A stretch of DNA of 64,000 nucleotides, taken from assembly GCF_030409805.1 (NCBI RefSeq), contig NZ_JAUFQP010000001.1, forward strand, positions 310,001 through 374,000, given 5' to 3'. Of the stretch, positions 8,833-18,317 are shown piece by piece. Position numbers and translations under genes: made by a program. Origin of the DNA: Algibacter miyuki. GTDB lineage: Bacteria; Bacteroidota; Bacteroidia; Flavobacteriales; Flavobacteriaceae. Every line of letters begins with the position of its first letter. Position 1 is the first letter of the stretch. The notes below the pieces were generated by a model. That model was not told the origin of the DNA, ran no database searches, and worked only from the letters and a program-made list of their open reading frames with translations.

Positions 8833-9462
8833 TTATAAAGACCAAGCTCTTCCATTAGGAACATCTTCGATAGACATACAACCTATTTGAATTCCTGGTA
8901 CAGGATCGTAATTTAATATTTCTTCTCCAATTTTTTCAGAAGTAAAATACCCAAATAACGTATATGTTCTTACAGCAATTAAAAACTTATATAAGGCACG
9001 GTTTTTTATCTGTGGAGTTGTTAATTTTTCAACAGGAAGCCTTTGTTCTTTAAAAATAGTGGCAGTATCTTTACCAGAAATATCGAAATAAGATGCTAAA
9101 AGCGTTTGAAACTGTTCATTACTGCCTTTTGCTACGTCAGAACCAAACTGAGTTTTAAATTTTTCAGAAAAAATTGAAGCCCCTTTTTTAAATAGGTCTT
9201 GATTTTCTTTGGTCTCAATATCATAATACATCATATCTAAAAATTGAGGCACATTAACATCTAAAGCACCTGGCGTGTCTGAAGCTGGTAAAATAATATC
9301 CACCAACAGGGTTACTATATGTTTTTCTTCAGAAGATAAAAATAGAGGAGACCAAGTGTCAACTTCTGCCGTACAAGAAGATAACATATTAAAAATAGTT
9401 GGTGCTGCTACTGTGTAGCCCAAACTCATGGTTAAATTTTTTATAGCGGTTCTTCTGTTCAT
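8833..9462 (-). CDS. Gluconate 2-dehydrogenase subunit 3-like protein
   Basis: About 209 aa from the ATG at 9462. An upstream in-frame ATG at 9504 lies inside the GMC gene and would put 14 extra residues before the signal. The start MNRRTAIKNLTMSLGYTVAA is a twin-arginine-type signal. FLSSEEKHIVTLLVDIILPASDTPGA followed by FLDMMYYDIE is the usual opening of the subunit-3 family. The subunit normally escorts a cofactor-loaded, signal-less GMC dehydrogenase across the membrane by Tat. That fits the GMC gene immediately upstream (9467-11185), whose stop lies 4 bp before this start. Confidence 0.85.
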   Translation of the reverse strand: MNRRTAIKNLTMSLGYTVAAPTIFNMLSSCTAEVDTWSPLFLSSEEKHIVTLLVDIILPASDTPGALDVNVPQFLDMMYYDIETKENQDLFKKGASIFSEKFKTQFGSDVAKGSNEQFQTLLASYFDISGKDTATIFKEQRLPVEKLTTPQIKNRALYKFLIAVRTYTLFGYFTSEKIGEEILNYDPVPGIQIGCMSIEDVPNGRAWSL

Positions 9463-9466
9463 GATT

Positions 9467-11185
9467 TTAAGTGTTTTTATTTTTTTTGAATTCGGTTGCG
9501 GCATGGTTCGCTGCTCTAGCCGTTAATGCCATATAAGTTAGGGATGGGTTTTGGCAAGCAGATGATGTCATACAAGCACCATCAGTCATATAAACATTTG
9601 GTACGGCATGTATTTGATTATGTTTATTTAAAACTGATGTTTTTGGATCTTTTCCCATTCTTGCAGTTCCCATTTCATGAATGCAGGCACCCAAAATAGG
9701 TTCTCTTTCATGACCTCTCACATTTTTATACCCTGCGGCATTTAACATGGCAACCGCTTGGGCTTTCATATCTTTTCGCATGTTACGTTCATTCTCTTTT
9801 ATTTCAGCATCAAAAGTTATAGTTGGTAAGCCCCATGCATCAAGCTTATTGTAATCTAGTATCATTTTGTTTTCGTGATATGGTAAGCATTCTCCAAAAC
9901 CACCCATGCCTATGCGCCATGGGCCTGGTTTTAAAGCTTTGTCTTTTAGTGCCTTTCCAAAGCTTAACTCTGCAACGGCATGCTGCCAATTGGTTCTACT
10001 TGCTCCACCTTGATAACCAAATCCGCGAACATAGTTTTTAGTGTTTGTTTTGTCATCACCAAGGTTTTTAAATCGAGGGATGTAAAACCCATTTGGACGT
10101 CTGCCTTTGTAATATTTATCATCAAAACCTTCAACTTCTGCTGATGCTCCAATGCCATAATGATGATCCATCAAGTTATGCCCAAGTTCTCCGCTATCAT
10201 TACCCATACCGTTAGGGAATCGTTCAGATTTAGATTGCATTAAAATACTTGTAGATGCTATAGCAGAAGCACAATTAAAAATAATAGATGCCTTAAAAAA
10301 CAGTTTTTCTTTGGTGTTTGCATCAATAACTTTTACACCCGAAGCTAATCCTGTTTTTTCATCATAAGCAATTTCATAAGCTATAGAATCTGGCCGTAAA
10401 TGCATATTGCCCGTACGTTCTGCTGCGGGTAATGTTGAAGAGTTACTACTAAAATAGCCTCCAAAAGGACAACCACGAACGCAACGTGCTCTAAATTGGC
10501 AGTTTGAACGGCCTTCATGCATAGCGTTTCCTGTTAAATGCGCCACACGACCAATAGTTAGTAATCGATCATCATCAAATTCGTTTTTTAAGATTTTTTG
10601 TAAATCTAGTTCCACACAATTTAACTCCATGGGCGGGGATAGTTTTCCATCGGGTAATTGGGATAAGCCTAGATTTTGCCCAGAAACACCTATGAATTTT
10701 TCAACTTTGTCGTACCAAGGTTCAATATCTTTATACCGAATGGGCCAATCCACACCATGTCCATCTTTTTTGTTGGCTTCAAAATCCATTTCGCTCCAAC
10801 GGTAACTTTGTTTACCCCACATAATGGAGCGTCCACCAACATGGTAGCCTCTTATCCAATCAAATTTTTTAGATTCATTATACGGGTGCTCCTCATAATT
10901 TGCAAACCAATGTTTAGAATATTGATTGATAAAACCGCTTCTACGGTTTTTTGTTTGCCCTTTTATTTCATCAGGAGCAACTTTACCACGATGTTTTAAA
11001 TCCCAGTCATCTGTATACATTGTAGGATAGTCTTCAATATGTTTTACCATTCTACCTCGGTCAAGGACTAGCGTTTTTAATCCATTCTCACAAAGCTCTT
11101 TTGCAGCCCAACCTCCGCTTATTCCTGTACCAATTACAATGGCGTCATAGGTAGTTGGGTGTTTAGTTATTTTTTCTTCAGTCAT
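9467..11185 (-). CDS. GMC-family FAD-dependent sugar oxidoreductase
   Basis: 572 aa without its own signal peptide. The FAD dinucleotide fold is at the N-terminus (YDAIVIGTGISGGWAAKELC, residues about 13-32). GGRSIMWGKQSYRW follows near 117. A cysteine-bearing stretch (CQFRARCVRGCPFGGYF, near residue 230) is typical of sugar-oxidising GMC members of Bacteroidota. The active-site region carries HEMGTARMG and ACQNPSLTYMAL. It probably oxidises a sugar hydroxyl (3-keto formation is my inference) and leaves the cell via the Tat partner downstream. It is the first gene of the unit with promoter 4 and an unusually long leader of about 120 nt. Confidence 0.88.
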   Translation of the reverse strand: MTEEKITKHPTTYDAIVIGTGISGGWAAKELCENGLKTLVLDRGRMVKHIEDYPTMYTDDWDLKHRGKVAPDEIKGQTKNRRSGFINQYSKHWFANYEEHPYNESKKFDWIRGYHVGGRSIMWGKQSYRWSEMDFEANKKDGHGVDWPIRYKDIEPWYDKVEKFIGVSGQNLGLSQLPDGKLSPPMELNCVELDLQKILKNEFDDDRLLTIGRVAHLTGNAMHEGRSNCQFRARCVRGCPFGGYFSSNSSTLPAAERTGNMHLRPDSIAYEIAYDEKTGLASGVKVIDANTKEKLFFKASIIFNCASAIASTSILMQSKSERFPNGMGNDSGELGHNLMDHHYGIGASAEVEGFDDKYYKGRRPNGFYIPRFKNLGDDKTNTKNYVRGFGYQGGASRTNWQHAVAELSFGKALKDKALKPGPWRIGMGGFGECLPYHENKMILDYNKLDAWGLPTITFDAEIKENERNMRKDMKAQAVAMLNAAGYKNVRGHEREPILGACIHEMGTARMGKDPKTSVLNKHNQIHAVPNVYMTDGACMTSSACQNPSLTYMALTARAANHAATEFKKNKNT

Positions 11186-11315
11186 TTAAGTTGTTTTATT
11201 TGTAATAAAAACAAAAAGAATCTAGATACTTTCGTTTTTTATTTTTGGAAATAAATTGGGTGTAGTTGTTTTATTATAATTTTTACAGGAAGGTCTCGGT
11301 GTCCTTCAGGGTGTT

Positions 11316-11361
11316 TAAATTTAAAAAACTTTTTAAAAATAGTTATCCTGTACTATCTGCC
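11316..11361 (-). promoter_or_regulatory. Locus-type promoter 4 (GMC oxidoreductase unit)
   Basis: Read on the minus strand: GGCAGAT half-site (11361-11355), element ACAGGATAA (11351-11343), 19-bp spacer, -7 box TAAATTTA (11323-11316). The leader to 11185 is long (about 124 nt) and includes a small GAAGG/CCTTC hairpin (11289-11307). Confidence 0.75.
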
Positions 11362-11405
11362 TATAGGTAATACCAAATGTAAATTTATTAACCTTAAACT
11401 ACTTA

Positions 11406-11451
11406 ACATGGTTTTACAGGATAGTTTTTACTAGAGTATTTGTTTTATTTA
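11406..11451 (+). promoter_or_regulatory. Locus-type promoter 5 (11483-12574)
   Basis: Half-site ACATGG (11406-11411), element ACAGGATAG (11416-11424), 19-bp spacer, weaker -7 box TTTATTTA (11444-11451). It is divergent from promoter 4, with 44 bp between the half-sites. Confidence 0.7.
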
Positions 11452-11482
11452 TACAAGGAATTAAAATTATAATCCTAACACT

Positions 11483-12574
11483 ATGAGACTTAATAAATTT
11501 AAAATAGTATTATTTGTTTTTACAATGGTTTTTTTTAATCTTATTGTTTTAGCGCAGCCTAATTTAAAAACTAAGGTTTCAATTAAAGATAATCAGTTTT
11601 ATATTAATGAGGAATTAACGTATAAAGGGCGATTTTGGGAAGGCAATAAAATTGAAGGATTACTTATGAATTCCAGAATGGTTCAGGGAATTTTTGATGA
11701 TTTGAATCCTGAGACTGTAGATGTGTTTAAGTATCCAGATACTAAAAAATGGGATGCCAATAGAAATACCAATGAGTTTATTGCAAATATGGCTGAATGG
11801 CATAAACACGGTCTATTAGCGTTCTCATTAAATCTTCAAGGTGGGGGCCCATTTGGATATAAAAACCACAATTGGATTAATTCTACTTTTGATGAAAAAG
11901 GAAATTTGAGACCAGCTTATATGGCACGTCTTGAAAAAGTATTGAACAAAGCTGATGATTTGGGGATGGTGGTTATTTTGGGGTATTTTTACTTTAGGCA
12001 AGATGAAGATTTAGAAGATGAATCAGCTGTATTGAATGCTACAGATAATATAACTGCATGGATTCTTCAGAAGGGGTATAAAAATATTCTTATCGAAATT
12101 AATAATGAATGTAACGGACCATACGATCACACCATTCTTACACAACCTCGTGTACACGAACTCATTCAACGCGTAAAGAAAATGAGTAATAATAAATTAC
12201 TGGTAACAACGAGTTACGGAGGCGGGATTATTCCGCAGGAAAATGTACTTAAAGTGTCAGATTTTATTTTGATTCATGGTAATGGTGTTCATAAACCTTC
12301 TGGAATTACCGAGATGGTTGAAAAAACTAAAAATGTTGCCGGATTTTCAAACCAACCAATTCTGTTTACAGAGGATGACCATTTTGATTTTGACGCAGAT
12401 CACTACAATTTTAAAGCAGCAATAGAATCGTATGCCTCTTGGGGGTATTTTGATTTCCGCTTGGATGGAGAAGGTTTTGAAGATGGTTACCAAAGTGTAC
12501 CTATAGATTGGGGAATTAATTCACCTAGAAAAAAAGCCTTCTTCAAAAAACTTAAAGAAATTACAGGATTCTAA
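11483..12574 (+). CDS. Secreted candidate clan-A glycoside hydrolase
   Basis: 363 aa with a signal peptide (VLFVFTMVFFNLIVLAQP). After a short N-terminal strand region (FYINEELTYKGRFWEGNKIE) the rest reads as a TIM barrel. NILIEINNECNGPYDH (near residue 205) fits an Asn-Glu acid/base pair, and PILFTEDDHFDFDADHYNF (near 290) fits a nucleophile Glu. This is the layout of GH5-like clan-A enzymes, but I do not recognise the exact family. It is a single-gene unit with its own locus-type promoter. It converges on the GH78 gene (12588) with only 13 bp between stops and no visible terminator. A backbone- or side-chain-cleaving role in the same polysaccharide is inference. Confidence 0.6.
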   Translation: MRLNKFKIVLFVFTMVFFNLIVLAQPNLKTKVSIKDNQFYINEELTYKGRFWEGNKIEGLLMNSRMVQGIFDDLNPETVDVFKYPDTKKWDANRNTNEFIANMAEWHKHGLLAFSLNLQGGGPFGYKNHNWINSTFDEKGNLRPAYMARLEKVLNKADDLGMVVILGYFYFRQDEDLEDESAVLNATDNITAWILQKGYKNILIEINNECNGPYDHTILTQPRVHELIQRVKKMSNNKLLVTTSYGGGIIPQENVLKVSDFILIHGNGVHKPSGITEMVEKTKNVAGFSNQPILFTEDDHFDFDADHYNFKAAIESYASWGYFDFRLDGEGFEDGYQSVPIDWGINSPRKKAFFKKLKEITGF

Positions 12575-12587
12575 ATAGATATACTTT

Positions 12588-15413
12588 TTATTTTAAGTTT
12601 GAAGTAATTATATATTTACCAGCGTGAAGTGTTAGTTTTTCGGCTATGCCTTGGGCATCTGATATCTTGTTAGTTTCTACTTTAAATGCTTTTGAATCCT
12701 TTTCAACATTAATAAGGGTGCCAGGAACTCTTAACCTAGCTTCAGCACCTGCAGGAATTTCAACTTGCCATGTCAAGGTAGATTTATTCTGATTCCAAGA
12801 ACTTTCAATCATGCCCATAGGAGATGAAAAACGGCATTTAACCCATTCTAATTCAGGAATAATCTGTGGTTCTAAATGGATTAAGCGATAACCTGTTAGT
12901 TTTGAATTTGGCTTAATTCCCGCTAACCCTTCATAAAACCAACTCACAAAGGCTGCTTGAAACGGATGGCTCATGGACTGTTTATAATTATCTAAGTTCT
13001 CGTTTTCGGTTGGCCAGACTTCCCAAAATGTGCTAGCGCCTTTACTCATAAGATGTTTAAAACTTGGTGCGTTTTCATTTTGAAGTACTTTCCATAGGGT
13101 TTCGTGATATCCGAATCTTCCAAGTACAGGCCATAATGATGGCATACCAAATACACCTGTTTCAAAGTGATAATTAGCAGCAATAACTTGTTGGTTTAGG
13201 GCTTCGGCTGCTTGCGCTTGATGCTCATGGGATAATACATTCCAATCAACTGCAATGGCATTAATTGTCTGGTCTGGTATCAATATTCTGTCTTTTCCAT
13301 AGAAAGCTTTAGTAAATGCTGTACGAATGTCACTAGCCAGTTTATCGAAATATAAATAATCTTCTTTATTACCGATAAGTTGCGCTGCATCAGCAGTAAT
13401 TCTTGCACTACGGTAATAACAAGCCGTAGAAAGCATGGGTGTTATTTTGCCATAAATTTCACGCTCGGTTTTTCCTTCTGGGTTGCTTACTATGGGTTTA
13501 CACCAATCGCCCATGCCAGAATATACAATGCTGTTTGTTGAAATACCTTGTAAATGTTCTGTCCATTGTTTTATGGAATTATAATGCTCTTTTAATGATC
13601 TTATATCTCCTGTATGTGCATAAATATCCCATGGGATAAAAGCGATGGCACTTCCCCAATCTGGAGAGCCTTCGCCGATAAATCGTTTACCTGGCGCAAC
13701 CATTGTGGGAATACCATATTTTTTTATCTGTTTTGTACGTTCGCCAAACTCATCTCCAAAGCATAACATAGGAGCTGAAACTTCTGCTGTTGTGGCAATA
13801 TCGGTCGTGTATTTTCGCCACATACTCGCGGCATCAAAACGATACATGGTGTAAGGAACGGTTAAATGTGCGTCTCCTGTCCAACCACAGCGTTCACGAA
13901 CAGGACAATCCATAGGTATTCCCAATACACCACCAGATTGTGTCCAATGTGCCATGTCAAAAATTTGATTTAGAGTATCGTCTGAAGATGAAAACTCGCC
14001 AGTTACAGTCATATCTGTATGAACAACCATACCTTGAAGTAAATCTTTTGTTGGTATTTTATTTTTTAATTCGCCATTGCTTATTGTTACTTCAGCAAAA
14101 CGAAATCCGTGATAGGAAAACCGAGGTTCCCAAATTTCTTCGCCGTTACCTTTACAAATATATGTATCTGTTTGGATGACTTTTGTTGCACGAACGCCAC
14201 TCGTTGCAAAGTTTAATTCGCCAGTAGAAAGTTTGTCTTCTGCAAAACGAATAGTGATTTTAGTATTTGGCGTCGCATCAATTTTCATTTTTGCCCAACC
14301 AACAAGATTTTGTCCAAAGTCAAAAAACCAAGTATTTGGATGTAATTGGTTAATCTCTTTTACAAATACGGTGTCTGTTATGCGGCAAGGTGGTAATTGT
14401 TGAGCAACTAATGTTTTTCCTGGTACGGTTTCTAAATTTACAGGTTTCCAGCTACTAGTGTTGTTTTGATTTTTAGACCATAAAGGGTCGTATAGATTTG
14501 AATTGTAGTTCTCGCCAGCATAAACATTAGAGGCTGTGATAGCACTAGATTTACAAAGCCAGTTTTCATCTGTTGCAATGATAGAGGTGCTGCCATCATC
14601 AAAAGTGATTTCAAGTTGGGCCAAAACTTTTGGTTGTCCGTAACTCAATCCGTTTGCTCCCCAAACTCTATCTTGGTTGTAAAAGCCATCTCCTAACCAA
14701 AACCCAAGTGTGTTTTGACCTTGATTTAGTAATTTACTCACATCGTGGGCAACATAAAAACTTCGGATATTGTAATCTGTTTGAGCAGGTTGTAATAGTT
14801 CGTTTCCTATTTTTTTCCCGTTAAGCCAACTTTCATGCATGCCTAATCCACATACGTAAAGTCTTGCTTTGGTAATGGTTTTATTTATTTCAAATGAATT
14901 TCGAAACCAAGGTGCTGATTTCTGGCGAAGTTCAGGATGCATACCAATCCATTTTCCAGACCAATCTGACTTGTTTTTTAAACCAATTTCAAAATGAAAA
15001 GTCTCGCTCCATGCTCCTCGACTATCATCTTCTAATACGGCTCTTACCCGCCACAAAGCAACAGTTCGTGCAGGAAGTTTCGAAGCATCAAAATAGAACC
15101 AAGGACCATTTTCGATTTTAGTAACCGTTAATTCGAGGAGGTTTCCATTATTCTGCTCTAAGTCATTTTTGTTGTCTGCAACGAGTAATTCATAGCCAAT
15201 AACTTTTTGTTCGGATATATGAGAAATAGGTTGCCATGATAATTTTGGCATTGCTTCGTCTGTAACTATCCAATGATCAAAACCTTCAGTTTTTAAGTGG
15301 CCAATTTCACCTTCTTTGTTGCCATTGCTAGTATTACAACCATTCAGAGAAACTAGTAAAACCATAATAAGAATAATATGAAACTGACTAATATATTTGG
15401 GTTTATTTTTCAT
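12588..15413 (-). CDS. GH78 alpha-L-rhamnosidase lipoprotein
   Basis: About 941 aa from the ATG at 15413. That start gives MKNKPKYISQF then IILIMVLLVSLNGC, a lipoprotein signal; a longer frame runs back into the sulfatase gene. N-terminal fibronectin-like and beta-sandwich domains (WSGKWIGMHPELRQKSAPWF, ARLYVCGLGMHESWLNGKKIG) precede the (alpha/alpha)6 catalytic barrel, whose start is marked by CPVRERCGWTGDAHL near residue 520. TFWEVWPTENENLDNY and a C-terminal beta-sandwich follow. It releases terminal alpha-L-rhamnose in the family. It is the last gene of a five-gene unit starting at 22805, and its start lies 17 bp beyond the stop of the sulfatase gene at 15430. Confidence 0.92.
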   Translation of the reverse strand: MKNKPKYISQFHIILIMVLLVSLNGCNTSNGNKEGEIGHLKTEGFDHWIVTDEAMPKLSWQPISHISEQKVIGYELLVADNKNDLEQNNGNLLELTVTKIENGPWFYFDASKLPARTVALWRVRAVLEDDSRGAWSETFHFEIGLKNKSDWSGKWIGMHPELRQKSAPWFRNSFEINKTITKARLYVCGLGMHESWLNGKKIGNELLQPAQTDYNIRSFYVAHDVSKLLNQGQNTLGFWLGDGFYNQDRVWGANGLSYGQPKVLAQLEITFDDGSTSIIATDENWLCKSSAITASNVYAGENYNSNLYDPLWSKNQNNTSSWKPVNLETVPGKTLVAQQLPPCRITDTVFVKEINQLHPNTWFFDFGQNLVGWAKMKIDATPNTKITIRFAEDKLSTGELNFATSGVRATKVIQTDTYICKGNGEEIWEPRFSYHGFRFAEVTISNGELKNKIPTKDLLQGMVVHTDMTVTGEFSSSDDTLNQIFDMAHWTQSGGVLGIPMDCPVRERCGWTGDAHLTVPYTMYRFDAASMWRKYTTDIATTAEVSAPMLCFGDEFGERTKQIKKYGIPTMVAPGKRFIGEGSPDWGSAIAFIPWDIYAHTGDIRSLKEHYNSIKQWTEHLQGISTNSIVYSGMGDWCKPIVSNPEGKTEREIYGKITPMLSTACYYRSARITADAAQLIGNKEDYLYFDKLASDIRTAFTKAFYGKDRILIPDQTINAIAVDWNVLSHEHQAQAAEALNQQVIAANYHFETGVFGMPSLWPVLGRFGYHETLWKVLQNENAPSFKHLMSKGASTFWEVWPTENENLDNYKQSMSHPFQAAFVSWFYEGLAGIKPNSKLTGYRLIHLEPQIIPELEWVKCRFSSPMGMIESSWNQNKSTLTWQVEIPAGAEARLRVPGTLINVEKDSKAFKVETNKISDAQGIAEKLTLHAGKYIITSNLK

Positions 15414-15429
15414 TATAAATGCTATGTTT

Positions 15430-16860
15430 TTACCGATTATTTTTTGACTGTGGACTCCAAGATAGAGAAATTTCAAGTAATTTAGGAGGACCGCTAAGCG
15501 ATTCGTCATCACCAACTTCTATCATTCGTTTTGATATCATTTTGCGTAACGATTTCAGTTTCTTAGAATATTTTGACAGTGCTGCAAGATTATTTTGTTC
15601 TAAAGGATCTTGCTCAAGGTTATATAGTTCCTCAGCGGGATTACTATGATAATCTTTTAAAAAATCGGCCGCAGCAGGATCTGTTTTTGCCGCTTCAAGA
15701 TAGGAAGCCCAGTGTGGAGCAGAACTTTTAGCTTTTATCTTATTTTTTGATAAAACATCCGTATGCGTGGTGTATGCAAATTCTGGATGTAAATTCCGAA
15801 TGTATTTCCAATTGTCTACTCGAACCGATCGGATAGGATATACATTCATTTGTTTATCCCCTTTATGTGTAGCATATATTACTTCTCTATGCTTTTTCTC
15901 TTTTCCATAAAGTACATTTGCAAATGATTTTCCATCAATGTTTGTTGGTATTTCTCCATCCATGATGTCAATAATTGTTGGAATGATATCAATCCAGCTT
16001 ACCATGGCACTTGTTGTTGTATTTGGGGCAATTTTACCAGGCCATGAAACAATTAATGGACAGCGAATCCCTGTTTCATAAAGAGACCATTTTCCAAAAG
16101 GCCATGCCATTCCATGGTCTGATGTAAACAAAGTGACGGTATTGTCATTCTTTAAGTAATGTTTGGTCATTTTTCTTACTGTACCGAGTTTTGAATCTAA
16201 GTTTTCAACGGCTTGAAGATACCTACTCATTTCTAATTTTGCTTCAGGTGTACTGTAGATTCTTTTGTTAATTACTACATTTTCTGTTCTGACTTTCGTG
16301 TTTTTTAAGCTAGGATACGGTCTGTGTGTATCAGTAAATCCAACAAATAAAGCTATTGGACGTTTGTCTTTTCTAGTTTTTAAAAAGTTTTCTAATATGG
16401 ATAATTTGAGGTCGCTTTTTAAACCACTATCTAGTACTGTAACCTCATCAGGAACATAGTCTTGATGATGTTTCTTTTTACCATGTGCTACTTTTCCTTG
16501 AAAAACAACTTGGTATCCTTGCTCAATTAATTTTGGTACTAAAGAGCTTACACCAGGCTTTAATGGGAATTCATGATTTCCTACGATACCATTGTTATAA
16601 GGCATCATTCCTGTAAAAAGAGCAGCTCTACTAGGTCCACAGGCTGGTGAAGCAACATAAGCATTATCAAACCGTATTCCCTCGTCTGATAGTTTTTGTA
16701 TATGAGGTGTTTTTATTCCTGTACTACCATACGGTGAAGAATGGTAAACCCCATGATCGTCTGCAATTATGATAACTAAGTTTGGTTTTTTTTCTTGAGA
16801 ATGAGATAGTATACTTGTGAAAAAGCAGAAACTTAAAATTATTTGACTTATGAATTTCAT
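15430..16860 (-). CDS. S1-family sulfatase (tandem copy A)
   Basis: 476 aa with a signal peptide (IILSFCFFTSILSHSQ). IIADDHGVYHSSPYG carries the DD pair. The formylglycine site is CGPSR (Cys74). GKVAHGKKKHHQDYVP takes the place of the common GKWHLG, VGFTDTHRPYPSL follows, and FTSDHGMAWPFGKWSLYETG supplies the DH metal ligands. It is clearly paralogous to the next gene (16865-18301) across its whole length, so the pair arose by tandem duplication. The two products may act on different sulfate positions. Stop-to-start spacing to the neighbour is only 4 bp, indicating translational coupling. Confidence 0.93.
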   Translation of the reverse strand: MKFISQIILSFCFFTSILSHSQEKKPNLVIIIADDHGVYHSSPYGSTGIKTPHIQKLSDEGIRFDNAYVASPACGPSRAALFTGMMPYNNGIVGNHEFPLKPGVSSLVPKLIEQGYQVVFQGKVAHGKKKHHQDYVPDEVTVLDSGLKSDLKLSILENFLKTRKDKRPIALFVGFTDTHRPYPSLKNTKVRTENVVINKRIYSTPEAKLEMSRYLQAVENLDSKLGTVRKMTKHYLKNDNTVTLFTSDHGMAWPFGKWSLYETGIRCPLIVSWPGKIAPNTTTSAMVSWIDIIPTIIDIMDGEIPTNIDGKSFANVLYGKEKKHREVIYATHKGDKQMNVYPIRSVRVDNWKYIRNLHPEFAYTTHTDVLSKNKIKAKSSAPHWASYLEAAKTDPAAADFLKDYHSNPAEELYNLEQDPLEQNNLAALSKYSKKLKSLRKMISKRMIEVGDDESLSGPPKLLEISLSWSPQSKNNR

Positions 16861-16864
16861 GATG

Positions 16865-18301
16865 TTAATTTTTTATTTTCGATTTCATAATTGAAAAGTT
16901 TTCAAGTAATTTTGGTGGACCACTTAGGGATTCATCATCATTAACTTCTTTCATATGTTGTGTCACTTTTTCTCGAAGTGAAGCAAGTTTTTTAGCACAT
17001 TTAGGTTCTTCCGCAAGATTGTTTTGTTCTAAAGGATCTAACTCAATATTATACAGTTCTTCTGGAGGGTTAGTATGATAATCTATTAAAAAAGCAGCTG
17101 CGTTAGGATCTTTTTTTGCTGCAGCTAAATAGGAATTCCAGTGACGGCCAGCATGATTTGCATGTAGTTTTGTCATTGGGATTTCCGTAGCCCAAGCATC
17201 AGTATGCGTTGTATAGGCAAACTCTGGATGTAAATTCCGAATGTATTTCCATTTCCCAATTCTTAGTGAACGAATAGGATACACATTTTTTTCATTATCT
17301 CCTTTATGAGTTGCGTAAATAGCGTCTCTGTGTTTGTTTTTCTTTCCTAAAATGACTGCAGTAAAAGGTTTCCCATCAATATTTTTAGGTACTGTTCCAT
17401 CTGCAATATCTATCAATGTAGGAAGTAAGTCAATCCAACTAACCATTGCTTTTGTTGTTGAATTTGGTTGAATTTTTCCTGGCCAAGAGATTAGTAATGG
17501 TGTACGTATTCCTGTTTCATAAAGAGACCATTTAGCAAACGGCCACGCCATTCCATGATCTGATGTATATACCGTCATCGTATTTTTTTTGTCTAAATAG
17601 ATATCTGACATTTTTAGGATATTTCCAAGTTTGGTATCTATAGATTCTGCTGCTTGGATGTATCTACTCATTTCTAATTGAGCTTCAGGAGTGGTATAGA
17701 TTCGTTTGTTTATAATAACATCCTCTGGTTTTATTCTTGATTCACCTGCTGGTGGGTAGGGGGTATGTGTATCTGTACATCCCACAAATAGTGCTAGTGG
17801 ACGGTCATTATTTCTTGTTTTTAGAAAATTTTCTACAACACTTAATTTTTGATCTTGTGTAGGTGCTCTTTTTAGAATTTTCACTGCTTTAGGTACATAG
17901 CCTTTATGTTCATTGTTACGTGCATGTGCAACTTTACCCTGAAAAACTACTTCATACCCTTGTACTATAAGATTAGGAACTAAAGATAATACACTGGGTT
18001 TTAAATTTTTTTCATGATTTCCAACGATTCCATTATTATAAGGCATTAAACCAGTGAACAAAGCAGCTCTACTAGGAGCGCAGGCGGGCGATGCAATATA
18101 GGCATTGTCAAAACGCATTCCCTCATCTGCGAGTTTTTGCATATTTGGAGTTTCTATAATTGTTGATCCGTAAGGTGTAGAATGAAATACACCATGATCA
18201 TCCGCAATTATAATAACCAAATTTGGCTTTTTCTGTTGTGCTGAACAGATACTAAAAAAGAGAAGGAAGCAGCTACATATTATTTTTTTTACAGTTATCA
18301 T
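16865..18301 (-). CDS. S1-family sulfatase (tandem copy B)
   Basis: 478 aa with a signal peptide (IICSCFLLFFSICSAQ). IIADDHGVFHSTPYG, formylglycine site CAPSR (Cys74), GKVAHARNNEHKGYVP and YTSDHGMAWPFAKWSLYETG correspond position by position to the copy at 15430-16860. The C-termini are also alike (DDESLSGPPKLLE in both). Differences cluster around residues 120-175 and 355-380, which may alter substrate choice. It sits between the GH106 gene (16 bp away) and its sister copy in the five-gene unit. Confidence 0.93.
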   Translation of the reverse strand: MITVKKIICSCFLLFFSICSAQQKKPNLVIIIADDHGVFHSTPYGSTIIETPNMQKLADEGMRFDNAYIASPACAPSRAALFTGLMPYNNGIVGNHEKNLKPSVLSLVPNLIVQGYEVVFQGKVAHARNNEHKGYVPKAVKILKRAPTQDQKLSVVENFLKTRNNDRPLALFVGCTDTHTPYPPAGESRIKPEDVIINKRIYTTPEAQLEMSRYIQAAESIDTKLGNILKMSDIYLDKKNTMTVYTSDHGMAWPFAKWSLYETGIRTPLLISWPGKIQPNSTTKAMVSWIDLLPTLIDIADGTVPKNIDGKPFTAVILGKKNKHRDAIYATHKGDNEKNVYPIRSLRIGKWKYIRNLHPEFAYTTHTDAWATEIPMTKLHANHAGRHWNSYLAAAKKDPNAAAFLIDYHTNPPEELYNIELDPLEQNNLAEEPKCAKKLASLREKVTQHMKEVNDDESLSGPPKLLENFSIMKSKIKN

Positions 18302-18317
18302 GTTTTAAATTGTAATT

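Noticed and set aside
11281-11295. ACAGGAAGG near 11285 as a further element
   Set aside because: Lacks the GGAT core and a correctly spaced -7 box; part of a small leader hairpin instead.
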